DNA of 64,000 nt from JBFONV01 sp040779335 (GTDB taxonomy: Bacteria; Pseudomonadota; Gammaproteobacteria; Enterobacterales; Alteromonadaceae). Below, one piece after another: positions 9,087 through 17,931 of the stretch. A model generated the notes under the pieces. The model worked only from the letters and a program-made list of their open reading frames with translations. It ran no database searches and was not told the origin of the DNA. The stretch is from NCBI GenBank assembly GCA_040779335.1, contig JBFONV010000003.1, forward strand, positions 62,001-126,000, read 5' to 3'. The position numbers were made by a program, and so were the translations under genes. Within the stretch, counting starts at the first letter, position 1. Every line of letters starts with the position of its first letter.

Positions 9087-10810
9087 TATGCCTGCTCTCC
9101 CTTTCTGATCCACATTTCGTCTACTGCGCCATGGCGAATTTGCATAGGGTAAACGTGTTCTTTTTCATCCACTAAAATATCGACAAAAACTAAACGATTT
9201 TTAATCGCAAATGCTTGTTCTAATTTAGTATCGAGTTCACTTAAATTATCTATTTTGATGCCGACATGACCGTAAGACTCAGCAAGTTTGACAAAGTCGG
9301 GTAATGATTCCATATAAGAGGACGAGTGACGCCCGCCATAAATCATGTCTTGCCATTGACGAACCATGCCAAGTGAGCGGTTATTTAAGGAAATGATCAC
9401 CACAGGCAAATTATATTGTAAGCAGGTAGACAATTCTTGAATGTTCATTTGGATAGAGCCATCACCTGTAATACAAATAACATGACTATCAGGAAATGCC
9501 AGTTTGGCTCCCATTGCGGCAGGCAAACCAAAGCCCATGGTGCCTAAGCCCCCTGAGTTTATCCATTGACGCGGCTTGGCAAATGGATAGTATTGCGCTG
9601 CGAACATTTGATGTTGACCAACATCTGAGCACACATAAGCTTCACCTTTCGTTATTTTATACATAGCTTCAACGGCACGTTGTGGCTTAATAAGTTCACC
9701 ATCTTGTTGGTAGCTTACGCTTTTTTGTTTGCGCCATTGCTCTATTTCTTGCCACCATTGCGTTAACGCTTTTTCATCTGGCGAGTAATTGATGTTAGCT
9801 AATTCTTGCAGTAATTGTTCAATAACAACGTCAACTAAACCGACAACAGGAATATGTGCATTAATCGTTTTAGAGATTGACGTTGGATCTATATCAACAT
9901 GAATGATGGTTGCATTCGGGCAGAACTTTTTAACATTATTGGTAACGCGATCGTCAAATCTAGCACCTAACGCTAAAATAACATCGGCGTTAGCCATCGC
10001 TTTGTTCGCTTCAAGACTGCCATGCATACCTAACATGCCGATAAAGTTTTCATGGGTACCTGAAATGCCCCCTAAACCCATTAAAGTATTGGTTATTGGC
10101 GCGTTTAACTTTTCAACTAATTGCGTTAATAAGTCCGATGCATCGGCGAGAATAATGCCACCGCCAGAGTAAATAACCAATTTTTTTGCGCTAGCAATAG
10201 TTTTAACCGCTTTTTTAATTTGTCTAGAATGCCCTTTAACCGTCGGATTATATGAACGCATTTGCACATTGGTTTCAATGTGAAAAGGCGCTTTGTTTTG
10301 CGGGATCAATAAATCTTTAGGCAGTTCGACCACTACTGGGCCTGGACGCCCTGTCTTAGCAATATAAAAAGCTTTGGCAATAACGTTGGGGATATCCTCT
10401 AAACGTCGACAGTTGAAACTATGTTTAACAATAGGGCGTGAACAGCCAACAATATCAGTTTCCTGAAAAGCGTCATCACCAATAAGGTTAGTTGCTACTT
10501 GTCCCGCGAGTACTACCATGGGAATTGAATCCATATACGCCGTAGCAATGCCGGTAACACAGTTTGTTGCCCCAGGTCCTGAAGTCGCCAATACCACACC
10601 GACTTCGCCCGTTGCCCTAGTATAACCATCAGCCATATGCGTAGCGGCTTGTTCGTGTCTGACTAATATATGCTCAATTTCATCTTGCTGAAAAATTGCA
10701 TCATAAATATCGAGAACAGAGCCGCCTGGATATCCAAAAATGTATTTAACCTTTAATGCCGACAATGACTTGATCACCATTTCTGCACCGGTAAATAACT
10801 GAGTCGTCAT
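9086..10810 (-). CDS. ilvI: Acetolactate synthase 3, large catalytic subunit
   Basis: Catalytic ThDP enzyme of branched-chain amino acid synthesis, 574 residues from the chosen ATG. It begins MTTQLFTGAEMVIKSLSALK, then FGYPGGSVLDIYD with the catalytic Glu region (RHEQAATHMADGYTRATG), the FAD/central domain, and the ThDP-diphosphate motif GDGSIQMNIQELSTCLQYNLPV near residue 450. An in-frame TTG upstream would add 44 residues, but that stretch is the attenuator region and an AAGGG site precedes this ATG. It is coupled to ilvH downstream and preceded by a leader peptide and terminator (separate entries), so expression is very likely attenuated by branched-chain aminoacyl-tRNA supply. Confidence 0.95.
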   Translation of the reverse strand: MTTQLFTGAEMVIKSLSALKVKYIFGYPGGSVLDIYDAIFQQDEIEHILVRHEQAATHMADGYTRATGEVGVVLATSGPGATNCVTGIATAYMDSIPMVVLAGQVATNLIGDDAFQETDIVGCSRPIVKHSFNCRRLEDIPNVIAKAFYIAKTGRPGPVVVELPKDLLIPQNKAPFHIETNVQMRSYNPTVKGHSRQIKKAVKTIASAKKLVIYSGGGIILADASDLLTQLVEKLNAPITNTLMGLGGISGTHENFIGMLGMHGSLEANKAMANADVILALGARFDDRVTNNVKKFCPNATIIHVDIDPTSISKTINAHIPVVGLVDVVIEQLLQELANINYSPDEKALTQWWQEIEQWRKQKSVSYQQDGELIKPQRAVEAMYKITKGEAYVCSDVGQHQMFAAQYYPFAKPRQWINSGGLGTMGFGLPAAMGAKLAFPDSHVICITGDGSIQMNIQELSTCLQYNLPVVIISLNNRSLGMVRQWQDMIYGGRHSSSYMESLPDFVKLAESYGHVGIKIDNLSELDTKLEQAFAIKNRLVFVDILVDEKEHVYPMQIRHGAVDEMWIRKGEQA

Positions 10811-10870
10811 GCTATTGCCCTTAATTTTATGTCCATGAAATAAAAGTTTTACTGTAAAAATATAATAAAA

Positions 10871-10898
10871 AACCCCCGGTCTGTTTAGAGCGAGGGTT
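10871..10898 (-). promoter_or_regulatory. ilv attenuator (intrinsic terminator in the ilvI leader)
   Basis: On the minus strand AACCCTCG pairs with CGGGGGTT (eight pairs including one T.G) around a 12-base loop and is followed at once by TTTTTT. It lies between the leader peptide stop and the ilvI start, where an attenuator terminator belongs. Ribosome stalling on the leader peptide would allow an alternative pairing and read-through. I did not work out the antiterminator pairing. Confidence 0.8.
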
Positions 10899-10926
10899 TG
10901 TTGATTTGATTGCTTATTTGCCTTTT

Positions 10927-11007
10927 TTAAACACAACACCAACCCCGCAATGATTTGACAATCACCACGACTGAGAGGACTACGTTGAGTTTAATGCTTG
11001 TGATCAT
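10927..11007 (-). CDS. ilv operon leader peptide (branched-chain-rich)
   Basis: A 26-codon open frame on the minus strand. It begins MITSIKLNVVLSVVVIV and ends KSLRGWCCV before TAA. Fourteen of the 26 residues are Ile, Leu or Val, including the run VVLSVVVIV, which is the signature of a branched-chain attenuation leader such as the E. coli ilv leaders. It sits between a sigma70-type promoter and an intrinsic terminator ahead of ilvI. Its ribosome-binding site is weak (GAAGA about ten bases upstream). Confidence 0.82.
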   Translation of the reverse strand: MITSIKLNVVLSVVVIVKSLRGWCCV

Positions 11008-11049
11008 GTTATTTATCTTCAGCTAAAACAAAATTAATGCGTGCTGGTA

Positions 11050-11078
11050 TTTTTATGATTTTTGTATGTCGCTGTCAA
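11050..11078 (-). promoter_or_regulatory. Probable sigma70 promoter of the ilv leader
   Basis: On the minus strand a perfect -35 TTGACA (11073-11078) is 17 bases from a TAAAAA -10 (11050-11055). Transcription would begin near 11043, about 35 bases before the leader peptide start. Read directly from the sequence; not tested. Confidence 0.6.
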
Positions 11079-11323
11079 CTACTAATTACAATTTATTGAT
11101 TATTATTGATAACTTTTTATTGAGATAACTATTGACTGGTTATATTAATGTTGAAATTAAGTAAATATTTTTGTTCTCTATCGCCCTTAATATAAGGGGA
11201 AACCCTATTATACAAATTTTTAATCTATTAATTTTTATCATTTTTTTGCGTTTTTCACTATGCAAATATTTAAAGGGTGCATTACACTGAATATTAACTT
11301 ATTTACGGAAGAAACTATTTTTA
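11079..11323. other. AT-rich intergenic region between ilv and the HD-GYP gene
   Basis: Divergent spacer, very AT-rich. Apart from the minus-strand ilv promoter at its left edge it shows only poly-T/poly-A tracts and a weak GGAAGAA ribosome site just before the gene at 11324. No open frame or RNA structure that I can support. Confidence 0.5.
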
Positions 11324-12862
11324 ATGTCTAAATTTATTTTTCAAGATGAATCTTCTTCAGAAGAAGTTGTGGTAAAAAACAAAAATAATAAAGTCTGGCG
11401 TATATTAGTGATTGACGATGATGATTCTGTCCATCAAGTGACTAGGTTAGTATTAGCAGACGCTGAAATTGAGCATCGGGCCTTAGAAATTGTATCTGTC
11501 TACTCATCGCTTGAAGCACGAGAACTATTACTTAAAGATCAAAATTTTTGTATGGCGTTTGTTGATGTGGTGATGGAAACCGATCATGCCGGTTTAGAGC
11601 TAGTCGAGTGGATACGTAATGAGCTAAAAAATCAATCGATTAGGCTAGTTTTGCGGACGGGGCAGGCGGGTACAGCGCCAGAAGCCAAAGTGATCAAAGA
11701 ATTTGACATCAATGATTATAAAGAAAAAACAGATTTTACCTCAGGAAAAATGATCACCACGGTTTATGCCAGTATTCGGGCGTACCGAGATATCATGACT
11801 ATACAACGCAGTTTAGATGCCTTTAAACAGTTAATTACTGCCACACACGACTTATTACAAATTAGCCAGTTCCGCTCATTTGGATCGGCAGCATTGAATC
11901 ACTTACTCACGTTAATGGACGTTGATAGTTCCGCACTTTATATCATGAGAAGTGAAACCGATTTTGACCAAGAAAGTTCTAATTTAATTTTGGCATGTAC
12001 GGGAAAGTACGTTTGTGAATCGGATAATTTGGAAAAGTCTTCTATTGATGAAACGGTCAAAGTTGCTATCCAAACTGCTTTCCAGCAAAAGTCTCATTCA
12101 ATGAACGAGGGTAACTTTGTTGGCTATTATGAAACAGCAAGCAATGCTCGTTCGGTACTCTATGTCGAGTTTGAGGATGATGCTGAACATTTTAGATCGG
12201 GTTTGGCTGAATTGTTCGCCACTAACGTTGCTTTAATACTTGAAGGCCTGACCAGACAACATGAAATTGAGCGCACCCAGAAAGAATTGTTATATATCGT
12301 TGGAGAGGCGATAGAAGCAAGGTGTAAAGAAACAGGCTCTCATGTCAGGCGAGTCGCATGGATATGCGAACTTATTGCCAAATACCTTAACCTTAGTCAG
12401 CGGTTTATCGACGCAATTAGACTTGCCGCACCGTTACATGACATTGGGAAAATTGCCATCCCAGAAAATATTTTGCATAAACCCGATAAACTCAATGATT
12501 CTGAATGGTTAGTGATGAAAACCCATGCTGAAATAGGAGGGAGTTTACTGGAAAAATCAACCGTAAGCGTGTCAAAACTTGGTGCTCGGTTAGCTCATTT
12601 TCATCATGAAAATTGGGATGGTAGTGGTTATCCAAATGGCTTGGCTGGCGAAGATATCCCCATAGAAGCGAGGATAATGGCGGTTGCCGATGTATTCGAT
12701 GCATTAGGCTCTAAACGGAGCTATAAAGAAGAATGGCCTATTGAGGATATTAAGCAGTATTTACGCGAACAAAAAGGGATAAAGTTTGAACCTGTGATCG
12801 TTGATATTGTCTTGGACAACTTTGAAGAGTTTTCTGCGATTCGAGAATTATATCCTGATTAA
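11324..12862 (+). CDS. Response regulator with DUF3369 and HD-GYP domains
   Basis: Predicted cytoplasmic c-di-GMP phosphodiesterase of 512 residues. A receiver domain (about 25-155) has WRILVIDDDDSVHQ and the phospho-acceptor region AFVDVVMETDHAG (near residue 80). The central part (about 175-310, LDAFKQLITATHDLLQISQF) matches the DUF3369 linker that usually accompanies this architecture. The C-terminal HD-GYP domain has HDIGKIAIPENIL (about 371), HAEIGGSLL, HFHHENWDGSGYP and ADVFDALGSKRSYKE, so the metal ligands and GYP motif are intact and activity is expected. It is not next to a kinase gene; the orphan kinase at 265 is a distant candidate only. Confidence 0.92.
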   Translation: MSKFIFQDESSSEEVVVKNKNNKVWRILVIDDDDSVHQVTRLVLADAEIEHRALEIVSVYSSLEARELLLKDQNFCMAFVDVVMETDHAGLELVEWIRNELKNQSIRLVLRTGQAGTAPEAKVIKEFDINDYKEKTDFTSGKMITTVYASIRAYRDIMTIQRSLDAFKQLITATHDLLQISQFRSFGSAALNHLLTLMDVDSSALYIMRSETDFDQESSNLILACTGKYVCESDNLEKSSIDETVKVAIQTAFQQKSHSMNEGNFVGYYETASNARSVLYVEFEDDAEHFRSGLAELFATNVALILEGLTRQHEIERTQKELLYIVGEAIEARCKETGSHVRRVAWICELIAKYLNLSQRFIDAIRLAAPLHDIGKIAIPENILHKPDKLNDSEWLVMKTHAEIGGSLLEKSTVSVSKLGARLAHFHHENWDGSGYPNGLAGEDIPIEARIMAVADVFDALGSKRSYKEEWPIEDIKQYLREQKGIKFEPVIVDIVLDNFEEFSAIRELYPD

Positions 12863-12893
12863 CGGGCTATTAACTTTTCCGAAGCTTGTGTAT

Positions 12894-12934
12894 CACCACC
12901 AAGCGATAATGACAACGTTATACTAGGTGGCTTT
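12894..12934 (+). terminator. Probable terminator after the HD-GYP gene
   Basis: CCACC (12896-12900) can pair with GGTGG (12926-12930) around an inner ATAA/TTAT hairpin, followed by CTTTT. It lies just beyond the stop at 12862 and before the convergent yfbR. The stem is interrupted, so the call is tentative. Confidence 0.45.
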
Positions 12935-12951
12935 TCAGCTAATGTTTATGG

Positions 12952-13545
12952 CTAACTTGTTGATAATTTGTCGACTGTGGTTGAACAGGCCTGTAAAAAT
13001 GTATCCATAAAGTATTGTACTTCAGGGTGGTCTTTTTTGAGTTGTACTAACTTTTTACCTAAACGCACTTCGACATGCTCAAACTCAGGGTTGTTATGAT
13101 TGAGTTCATCTAATGCTTTAATATAAGCGACTAATATATCAGCCGCTTTTACTATGGCTTTGTATTCACTGCTAACATTATCTTGGACGATAATATCGGT
13201 AAATATATCGTGAAATTCATCGGGCAAGCTTGATAAACATTCTTTTTCAGCTAAATATTCAATTTTTTTAAACTCTCTGGCTATTTCTGCGTTAGCGTAT
13301 TTTGTTGGGCTGACTATATCGCCATATCGGGTTTCGCTCGCTTCGTGATACAAGGCTATAGTGGCAACTCTGTCGGCGTTTATAGTCCCACCAAATTTTT
13401 TATTTCTTATGACCGCAAGTAAATGTGCCACTATCGCCACTTGATGTGAATGCTCTGCAATATTTTCTGGTTTTACGCAAAACATTAATGCCCAGCGCTT
13501 AATTAGCGGCATTCTGAACATCCATGCGAGAAAGGTACTTTGCAT
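12952..13545 (-). CDS. yfbR: 5'-deoxynucleotidase YfbR
   Basis: HD-domain nucleotidase of 197 residues that removes phosphate from deoxyribonucleoside 5'-monophosphates. It keeps the family's metal-binding pattern: ENIAEHSHQVA (His32/His34), YHEASETRYGD (His67-Glu68, where canonical HD enzymes have His-Asp), and KAADILVAYIKALDE with the late Asp. The length matches E. coli YfbR (199). It lies next to alaA on the same strand, as in E. coli where yfbR neighbours yfbQ/alaA, which supports both calls. Confidence 0.9.
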   Translation of the reverse strand: MQSTFLAWMFRMPLIKRWALMFCVKPENIAEHSHQVAIVAHLLAVIRNKKFGGTINADRVATIALYHEASETRYGDIVSPTKYANAEIAREFKKIEYLAEKECLSSLPDEFHDIFTDIIVQDNVSSEYKAIVKAADILVAYIKALDELNHNNPEFEHVEVRLGKKLVQLKKDHPEVQYFMDTFLQACSTTVDKLSTS

Positions 13546-13559
13546 TTTATAGTCTCTAT

Positions 13560-14780
13560 TTACGGTTGTTGTGTATAGGTGCTGAAAAAACGTTTTAGCT
13601 TTGTCATCGCCGGCTCAAGTTCGTCAACATGTGGCAAGAACACTAAACGGAAATAATTGTGTTCAGTTATATTAAATGCGCGACCGTGTACCAATAGTAT
13701 TTTTTCTTGCTTTAACAAGTCCAAAATCATTTTTTCATCATTAGTAATATTGAACTTCTTGCTGTCAACTCTAACGAAAAGGTATAGTGCGCCCATTGCT
13801 GGCTCGCAAGATAAACCATCAATTTCATTAATCATTTTATGAGCAAGGTCGCGTTGTCGTTTTAGTCGGCCATCTTCACTAATCAACTCATTAATGCTTT
13901 GATAGCCACCTAATGCTGTTTGTATCGCGTGTTGGCAGGGGACATTAGCACATAGGCGCATAGATGAGAGAATATTTAAGCCTTCAATGTAATCTTCTGC
14001 GTCAAGTTTAGGGCCAGTGATCACCATCCATCCTGCTCTAAAACCAGCAATACGATAATTTTTTGATAAACCGCCCATGGTTATAACCAATACATCATTG
14101 GTCAAACGAGCTGTTGGTACATGTACCGCATCATCATAGAGAATTTTGTCATAAATCTCATCGCTGAAAATAATCAGTTTATGTTTTCTTGCCAGCGCAA
14201 TAATGCCTTGCAAAACTGCTTCGTCGTATACTGCGCCTGTTGGATTATTGGGGTTGATAAGTACGATTGCTCTTGTTTTTTTAGTGATTTTCTTTTCCAT
14301 ATCGACTAAGTCAGGGAACCAATAATTTTCTTCATCACATCGATAATGAACAGGGTTTCCACCCGATAATGATACTGCTGCTGTCCATAGTGGATAATCA
14401 GGGGCAGGAATTAATACTTCATCATCGTTATTGAGTAAGCCTTGCATAGCCATAACAATCAGTTCACTGACACCGTTACCAATATAGATGTCATCGATAC
14501 TGACATTTAAGATATTTTGCTGTTGGAAGTATTGCATCACCGCAACGCGAGCTGAATATATCCCTTGTGATTCACTATATCCCTGCGAGCTCGGTAAATT
14601 ATGGATAACATCTTTTAAAATATCATCAGGCGCTTCAAAACCAAACGGAGCGGGGTTGCCAATATTGAGTTTTAGGATTTTATGGCCTTCGTCTTCAAGG
14701 CGACGAGCTTCTCCAGCTATCTGTCCTCTAATGTCATAGCAGACATTTTTAAGCTTTAGTGATTTTTTTACGGTGGTCAT
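13560..14780 (-). CDS. alaA: Glutamate-pyruvate aminotransferase AlaA
   Basis: Fold-type I PLP aminotransferase of 406 residues that makes alanine from pyruvate and glutamate. Visible motifs are NIGNPAPFGFEAP, the cofactor-site INPNNPTGAVYD, FSDEIYDKILYD, and SKNYRIAGFRAGWM holding the Schiff-base lysine (about residue 240). The length matches E. coli AlaA (405). It is 14 bases from yfbR and probably cotranscribed with it, the same pairing as in enterobacteria. Confidence 0.9.
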   Translation of the reverse strand: MTTVKKSLKLKNVCYDIRGQIAGEARRLEDEGHKILKLNIGNPAPFGFEAPDDILKDVIHNLPSSQGYSESQGIYSARVAVMQYFQQQNILNVSIDDIYIGNGVSELIVMAMQGLLNNDDEVLIPAPDYPLWTAAVSLSGGNPVHYRCDEENYWFPDLVDMEKKITKKTRAIVLINPNNPTGAVYDEAVLQGIIALARKHKLIIFSDEIYDKILYDDAVHVPTARLTNDVLVITMGGLSKNYRIAGFRAGWMVITGPKLDAEDYIEGLNILSSMRLCANVPCQHAIQTALGGYQSINELISEDGRLKRQRDLAHKMINEIDGLSCEPAMGALYLFVRVDSKKFNITNDEKMILDLLKQEKILLVHGRAFNITEHNYFRLVFLPHVDELEPAMTKLKRFFSTYTQQP

Positions 14781-14965
14781 AATCTACTTCTATGTGCAAG
14801 GTGACGAGTCAAAGTTATTGTGAGGCAATAGTATTTATCATTGCCTACTGTTGTATTGTTGCCAAATTCACGCGTTATTGAAACAGTTACTTGCAACTTT
14901 TTTATAGCAAAATTTAGTTTTCACTATAACCTAGTTATTAACAAGACTAAATTATGAGGTGTAGT

Positions 14966-15556
14966 ATGCCTTTACCCCTACTTTGGTTGGGCGCCGCTGC
15001 GTTATCAGCGATGACGGTAAAAGAACTAGCAACAGAGCGTCAGTTGCAGCAAGCTAAGCGTAAAAACTTTCGCCAAGCCAAAAAGCTTACTGATCTTGAT
15101 AGACACGAGCCCTTGGTGGCAATTTACCCAACGGACTTATTTGCCACAATACAAAATGTAGCGCCTAAATTTGGCGCTATAGTCTGTTGTGGTATTGGTG
15201 GTGTATTAGACCATTCTGGCATTTGGATTGGAGACGATACGATATTAGAGCTTGATGGCCGAGGCTTAATTAAAGCCGTTTCTACCCGCCGCTTTACCGA
15301 TAACCGAACAGGAGACAAAATCTTTGTTGCCTGCGACTCTCAAGCTAACTGCTTAACTAGTGAAGCGGCAGCACAAAGAGCTATTAGTCAAATATTCCAA
15401 TATCAACAATACCATGTGATTAACAATAACTGCCATCAGTTTGTTTGGCAGTGCTTAAAACCGGGTGATGAAAAGTTAACAACCTTTAAAGAGTTTAGTG
15501 AACGATTGGCACGATATTTTGACCGTCAAGTCTATTGGGATCTATGTGAACTATAG
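14966..15556 (+). CDS. LRAT/NlpC-P60-like papain-fold protein
   Basis: Protein of 196 residues with a hydrophobic N-terminus (MPLPLLWLGAAALSAM) that is probably a membrane anchor, then a basic linker. The core carries two motifs of the circularly permuted LRAT-like papain fold: GVLDHSGIWIGDD (His83) and NNNCHQFVWQC (Cys156, in the N-C-x-x-F/H-V setting of LRAT/H-RAS-suppressor proteins). Members act as acyltransferases or thiolesterases on lipids or peptides. The ATG was chosen because GAGGTG lies seven bases upstream; another ATG four codons earlier is possible. It stands alone between convergent and divergent genes. Confidence 0.65.
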   Translation: MPLPLLWLGAAALSAMTVKELATERQLQQAKRKNFRQAKKLTDLDRHEPLVAIYPTDLFATIQNVAPKFGAIVCCGIGGVLDHSGIWIGDDTILELDGRGLIKAVSTRRFTDNRTGDKIFVACDSQANCLTSEAAAQRAISQIFQYQQYHVINNNCHQFVWQCLKPGDEKLTTFKEFSERLARYFDRQVYWDLCEL

Positions 15557-15574
15557 TAACCACTGTCAGTAGTA

Positions 15575-17671
15575 TTAGAGTTCCCTCGTTGCTGTGATTA
15601 CTGTACCAGCACTGTTCGCTATTTCAATGCCTTTATCAATGTCAAACTTACCTCTCTCGTCAAGAGCGCTAAAAATCATCGGTAATGCATTAGTTGCCAA
15701 TTCAATATCTGAAATTTGTACATTCGAGGCTAAATTATACTCCGAGCCCACTTGATAAATAATCTTTTGGATTACTGTTAGTGTATCTTCAGATATTTTT
15801 TCTGGAAGATTATTCAATCCAAGCCAGACGAGTTTAACATTCAGTAAAGCGGATTTTTCTCGTAACTCCTTTATAAGTTTTTGATCAAACGTTGGCTTTT
15901 CAGCACAGCTTAACCAAAGCTCCTGATGATGCCAGACACACTTATTATGTGGAAATTTATCAGCGAGAAACTCGTGCCAAGTATCGATTAATTCGTTTTC
16001 TTGAAATTTACCTGACACCTGTTTTGCATCTATCGATGTGCAGGGGAATGACACTAATAGACCCGATGAAGCGTTTTTATTTTTTTTGATATTTTGATTA
16101 TTAATAGCGGTATGCAAGTGCTGCCAAAAATATGGCCAGGTTAGAGTGTGAGTTTTTTTGTAAGTACGGTAGCGCTTTTTAATTTGATGTAATTGGCTAT
16201 AAAGGAATATCATCCCAAGAAAAGTAACGCCTATAACCGCCAAATAATAATGGTTTTTTCTACTGATATTATTCATTTTAGTATTAATTTTTTGGTTTTC
16301 TACCGTTAAGGTTTCCTGTTCTGTTAATAAGGATTTCAGGGTGATCTCATTGGTTAGTTGCCCAACAAAATTATCGTTTAGTCGTCGCTTAGAATCTCGT
16401 TCATTTTCCAATAATTTCGCTTGGATAATATAGGCTTTTTCGTATTGGTTGCTGTTACTATAAAGGTTGACCAGCAAATTTTCGGCGATATATATAGAAT
16501 CTGGATAAGGGACTAATTTATTGCTCTGCATAAGAGATTCAAGCATGCTGATAGCGACCGATGTATTGCCGAGTTTGCCTTGTAATCGAGCAAGCTCAAT
16601 GTCGTTAAGCCCAACATAGTATTGCTCAACTGAGCTTTCTAATATCGTTTTTGCAGCAAGTAGATATTTTTCTGCTGAGGGCAAATTATTTGCTTTTAAA
16701 TAGGCTTTGCCAATCGAATGTCTTAGTTCGCCGATTGAGTGGGGATCATTGATTTGAATGGCAATATCTAGTGCATTGAGATAATGGTTGATGGCGAGAT
16801 CGATATTTTCATCAATTTCAAAATATATACTGGCGAGCACGGCTATCGATTTAATTTTCATTCGCGGATTATCTAACGTTTGGTATAGGTCAACCGATTT
16901 TTGTGCATGGATCAAACTTTGATTAAAAATGCCTTGGCTGAGATAGACGTTTGCTAAACGTATTTCAATTGACGCTATTCGTCTTGGCGGAGTGTTTTTA
17001 TCGGTTAAGTTTAGCGCTTGAAGGTAGGCACTTGCCGCTTGTTGAATTTCATTCTGTTGCCAATATATTCGCCCTAGAATGATTAAAGCATAAATTTTAT
17101 CTTCTTTATAATGGTGTTCAGAAGCCAGCATAATCGCTTTATTGATATACTCGGCTGCTTGGAGTAATTGGGCTTTTTGATTGTAGGCTTGCGACATTGA
17201 TGTTAATAAATCTATTTTTAGTCTTTTGGTTTTATCGTCGAGACTCTTTTCTGGGGACTTTTCAATCAGATTTAGTGCGCGCGTCAAATCGGTGATCGCA
17301 GTATCGGTATCTCTAAACAAAATGCCATAAGTCATGGCTCGTCGCCATAGACTTCTTGCTTGATGATAACTTGCTACTTTTTCTGCCAGCGTAATACTGT
17401 CAGTGAATTTTTCAATGGCTAAGCTTTTGTCATTCAATCGAAAATATGCGTACGCCAAATTATGGGTAATAAAGTAGCGTTGTTGAGCCGATAACTGCTT
17501 ATCATTGAGTAATGCTTGTAGTGTGGTTAGGATCTCTTTGGCATTTTTGTCGATAAAGCCATATTGATAATGATCATCATAAGTTGGAGAGTTATCAAAT
17601 GCGTAACAGGGCATTTGAGAAAAGACAAGGAAGGATAAAATAGTCACTATTTGGGAAAGTTTTTTCAACAT
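15575..17671 (-). CDS. TPR-repeat membrane protein, unknown C-terminal domain
   Basis: Protein of 698 residues with a signal peptide (cleavage near CYA/FDN). About ten TPR-like helical pairs (residues 60-420; for example LAYAYFRLNDKSLAIEKFTDSITLAE and IALSYL-type repeats) are followed by a coiled coil (430-470), one membrane helix (YLAVIGVTFLGMIFLYSQL, near 480) and a cytoplasmic C-terminal domain of about 200 residues. The repeats would be periplasmic. This layout resembles TPR-GGDEF or TPR-kinase sensors, but no GGDEF or kinase motif is seen. The tail (LLVSFPC... CVWHHQELWLSC) might be a decayed cyclase fold; that is a guess. Confidence 0.7.
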   Translation of the reverse strand: MLKKLSQIVTILSFLVFSQMPCYAFDNSPTYDDHYQYGFIDKNAKEILTTLQALLNDKQLSAQQRYFITHNLAYAYFRLNDKSLAIEKFTDSITLAEKVASYHQARSLWRRAMTYGILFRDTDTAITDLTRALNLIEKSPEKSLDDKTKRLKIDLLTSMSQAYNQKAQLLQAAEYINKAIMLASEHHYKEDKIYALIILGRIYWQQNEIQQAASAYLQALNLTDKNTPPRRIASIEIRLANVYLSQGIFNQSLIHAQKSVDLYQTLDNPRMKIKSIAVLASIYFEIDENIDLAINHYLNALDIAIQINDPHSIGELRHSIGKAYLKANNLPSAEKYLLAAKTILESSVEQYYVGLNDIELARLQGKLGNTSVAISMLESLMQSNKLVPYPDSIYIAENLLVNLYSNSNQYEKAYIIQAKLLENERDSKRRLNDNFVGQLTNEITLKSLLTEQETLTVENQKINTKMNNISRKNHYYLAVIGVTFLGMIFLYSQLHQIKKRYRTYKKTHTLTWPYFWQHLHTAINNQNIKKNKNASSGLLVSFPCTSIDAKQVSGKFQENELIDTWHEFLADKFPHNKCVWHHQELWLSCAEKPTFDQKLIKELREKSALLNVKLVWLGLNNLPEKISEDTLTVIQKIIYQVGSEYNLASNVQISDIELATNALPMIFSALDERGKFDIDKGIEIANSAGTVITATREL

Positions 17672-17931
17672 GTACTCGGTTCTTATGATTGATGTGGATA
17701 AAGTAAGGCTTTAATTTTATTTTGATTTTTACAGTGCCTTATACGACAGACCTATGGCTATCATCTCAGAAAAGTCGATTATAATCGATTCTACCTATAA
17801 AAGTAGACTGAAGGTTTAACTTCAAAAAAAGATAGCCAGTTTAAGTGCAAGTATTAGCACTCAGGTCCATTAAAAAAGACCTGGTTATTTAAGGAATATC
17901 GTCGTTAAAAAATTATGACGAATTAACCGCT
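17672..17931. other. Intergenic region, no gene seen
   Basis: Spacer between the TPR protein and the patatin gene, both on the minus strand. A short inverted repeat (AGGTC ... GACCT, about 17861-17882, with an A-run in the loop) may end the upstream transcripts weakly. No open frame with coding character. Confidence 0.35.
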
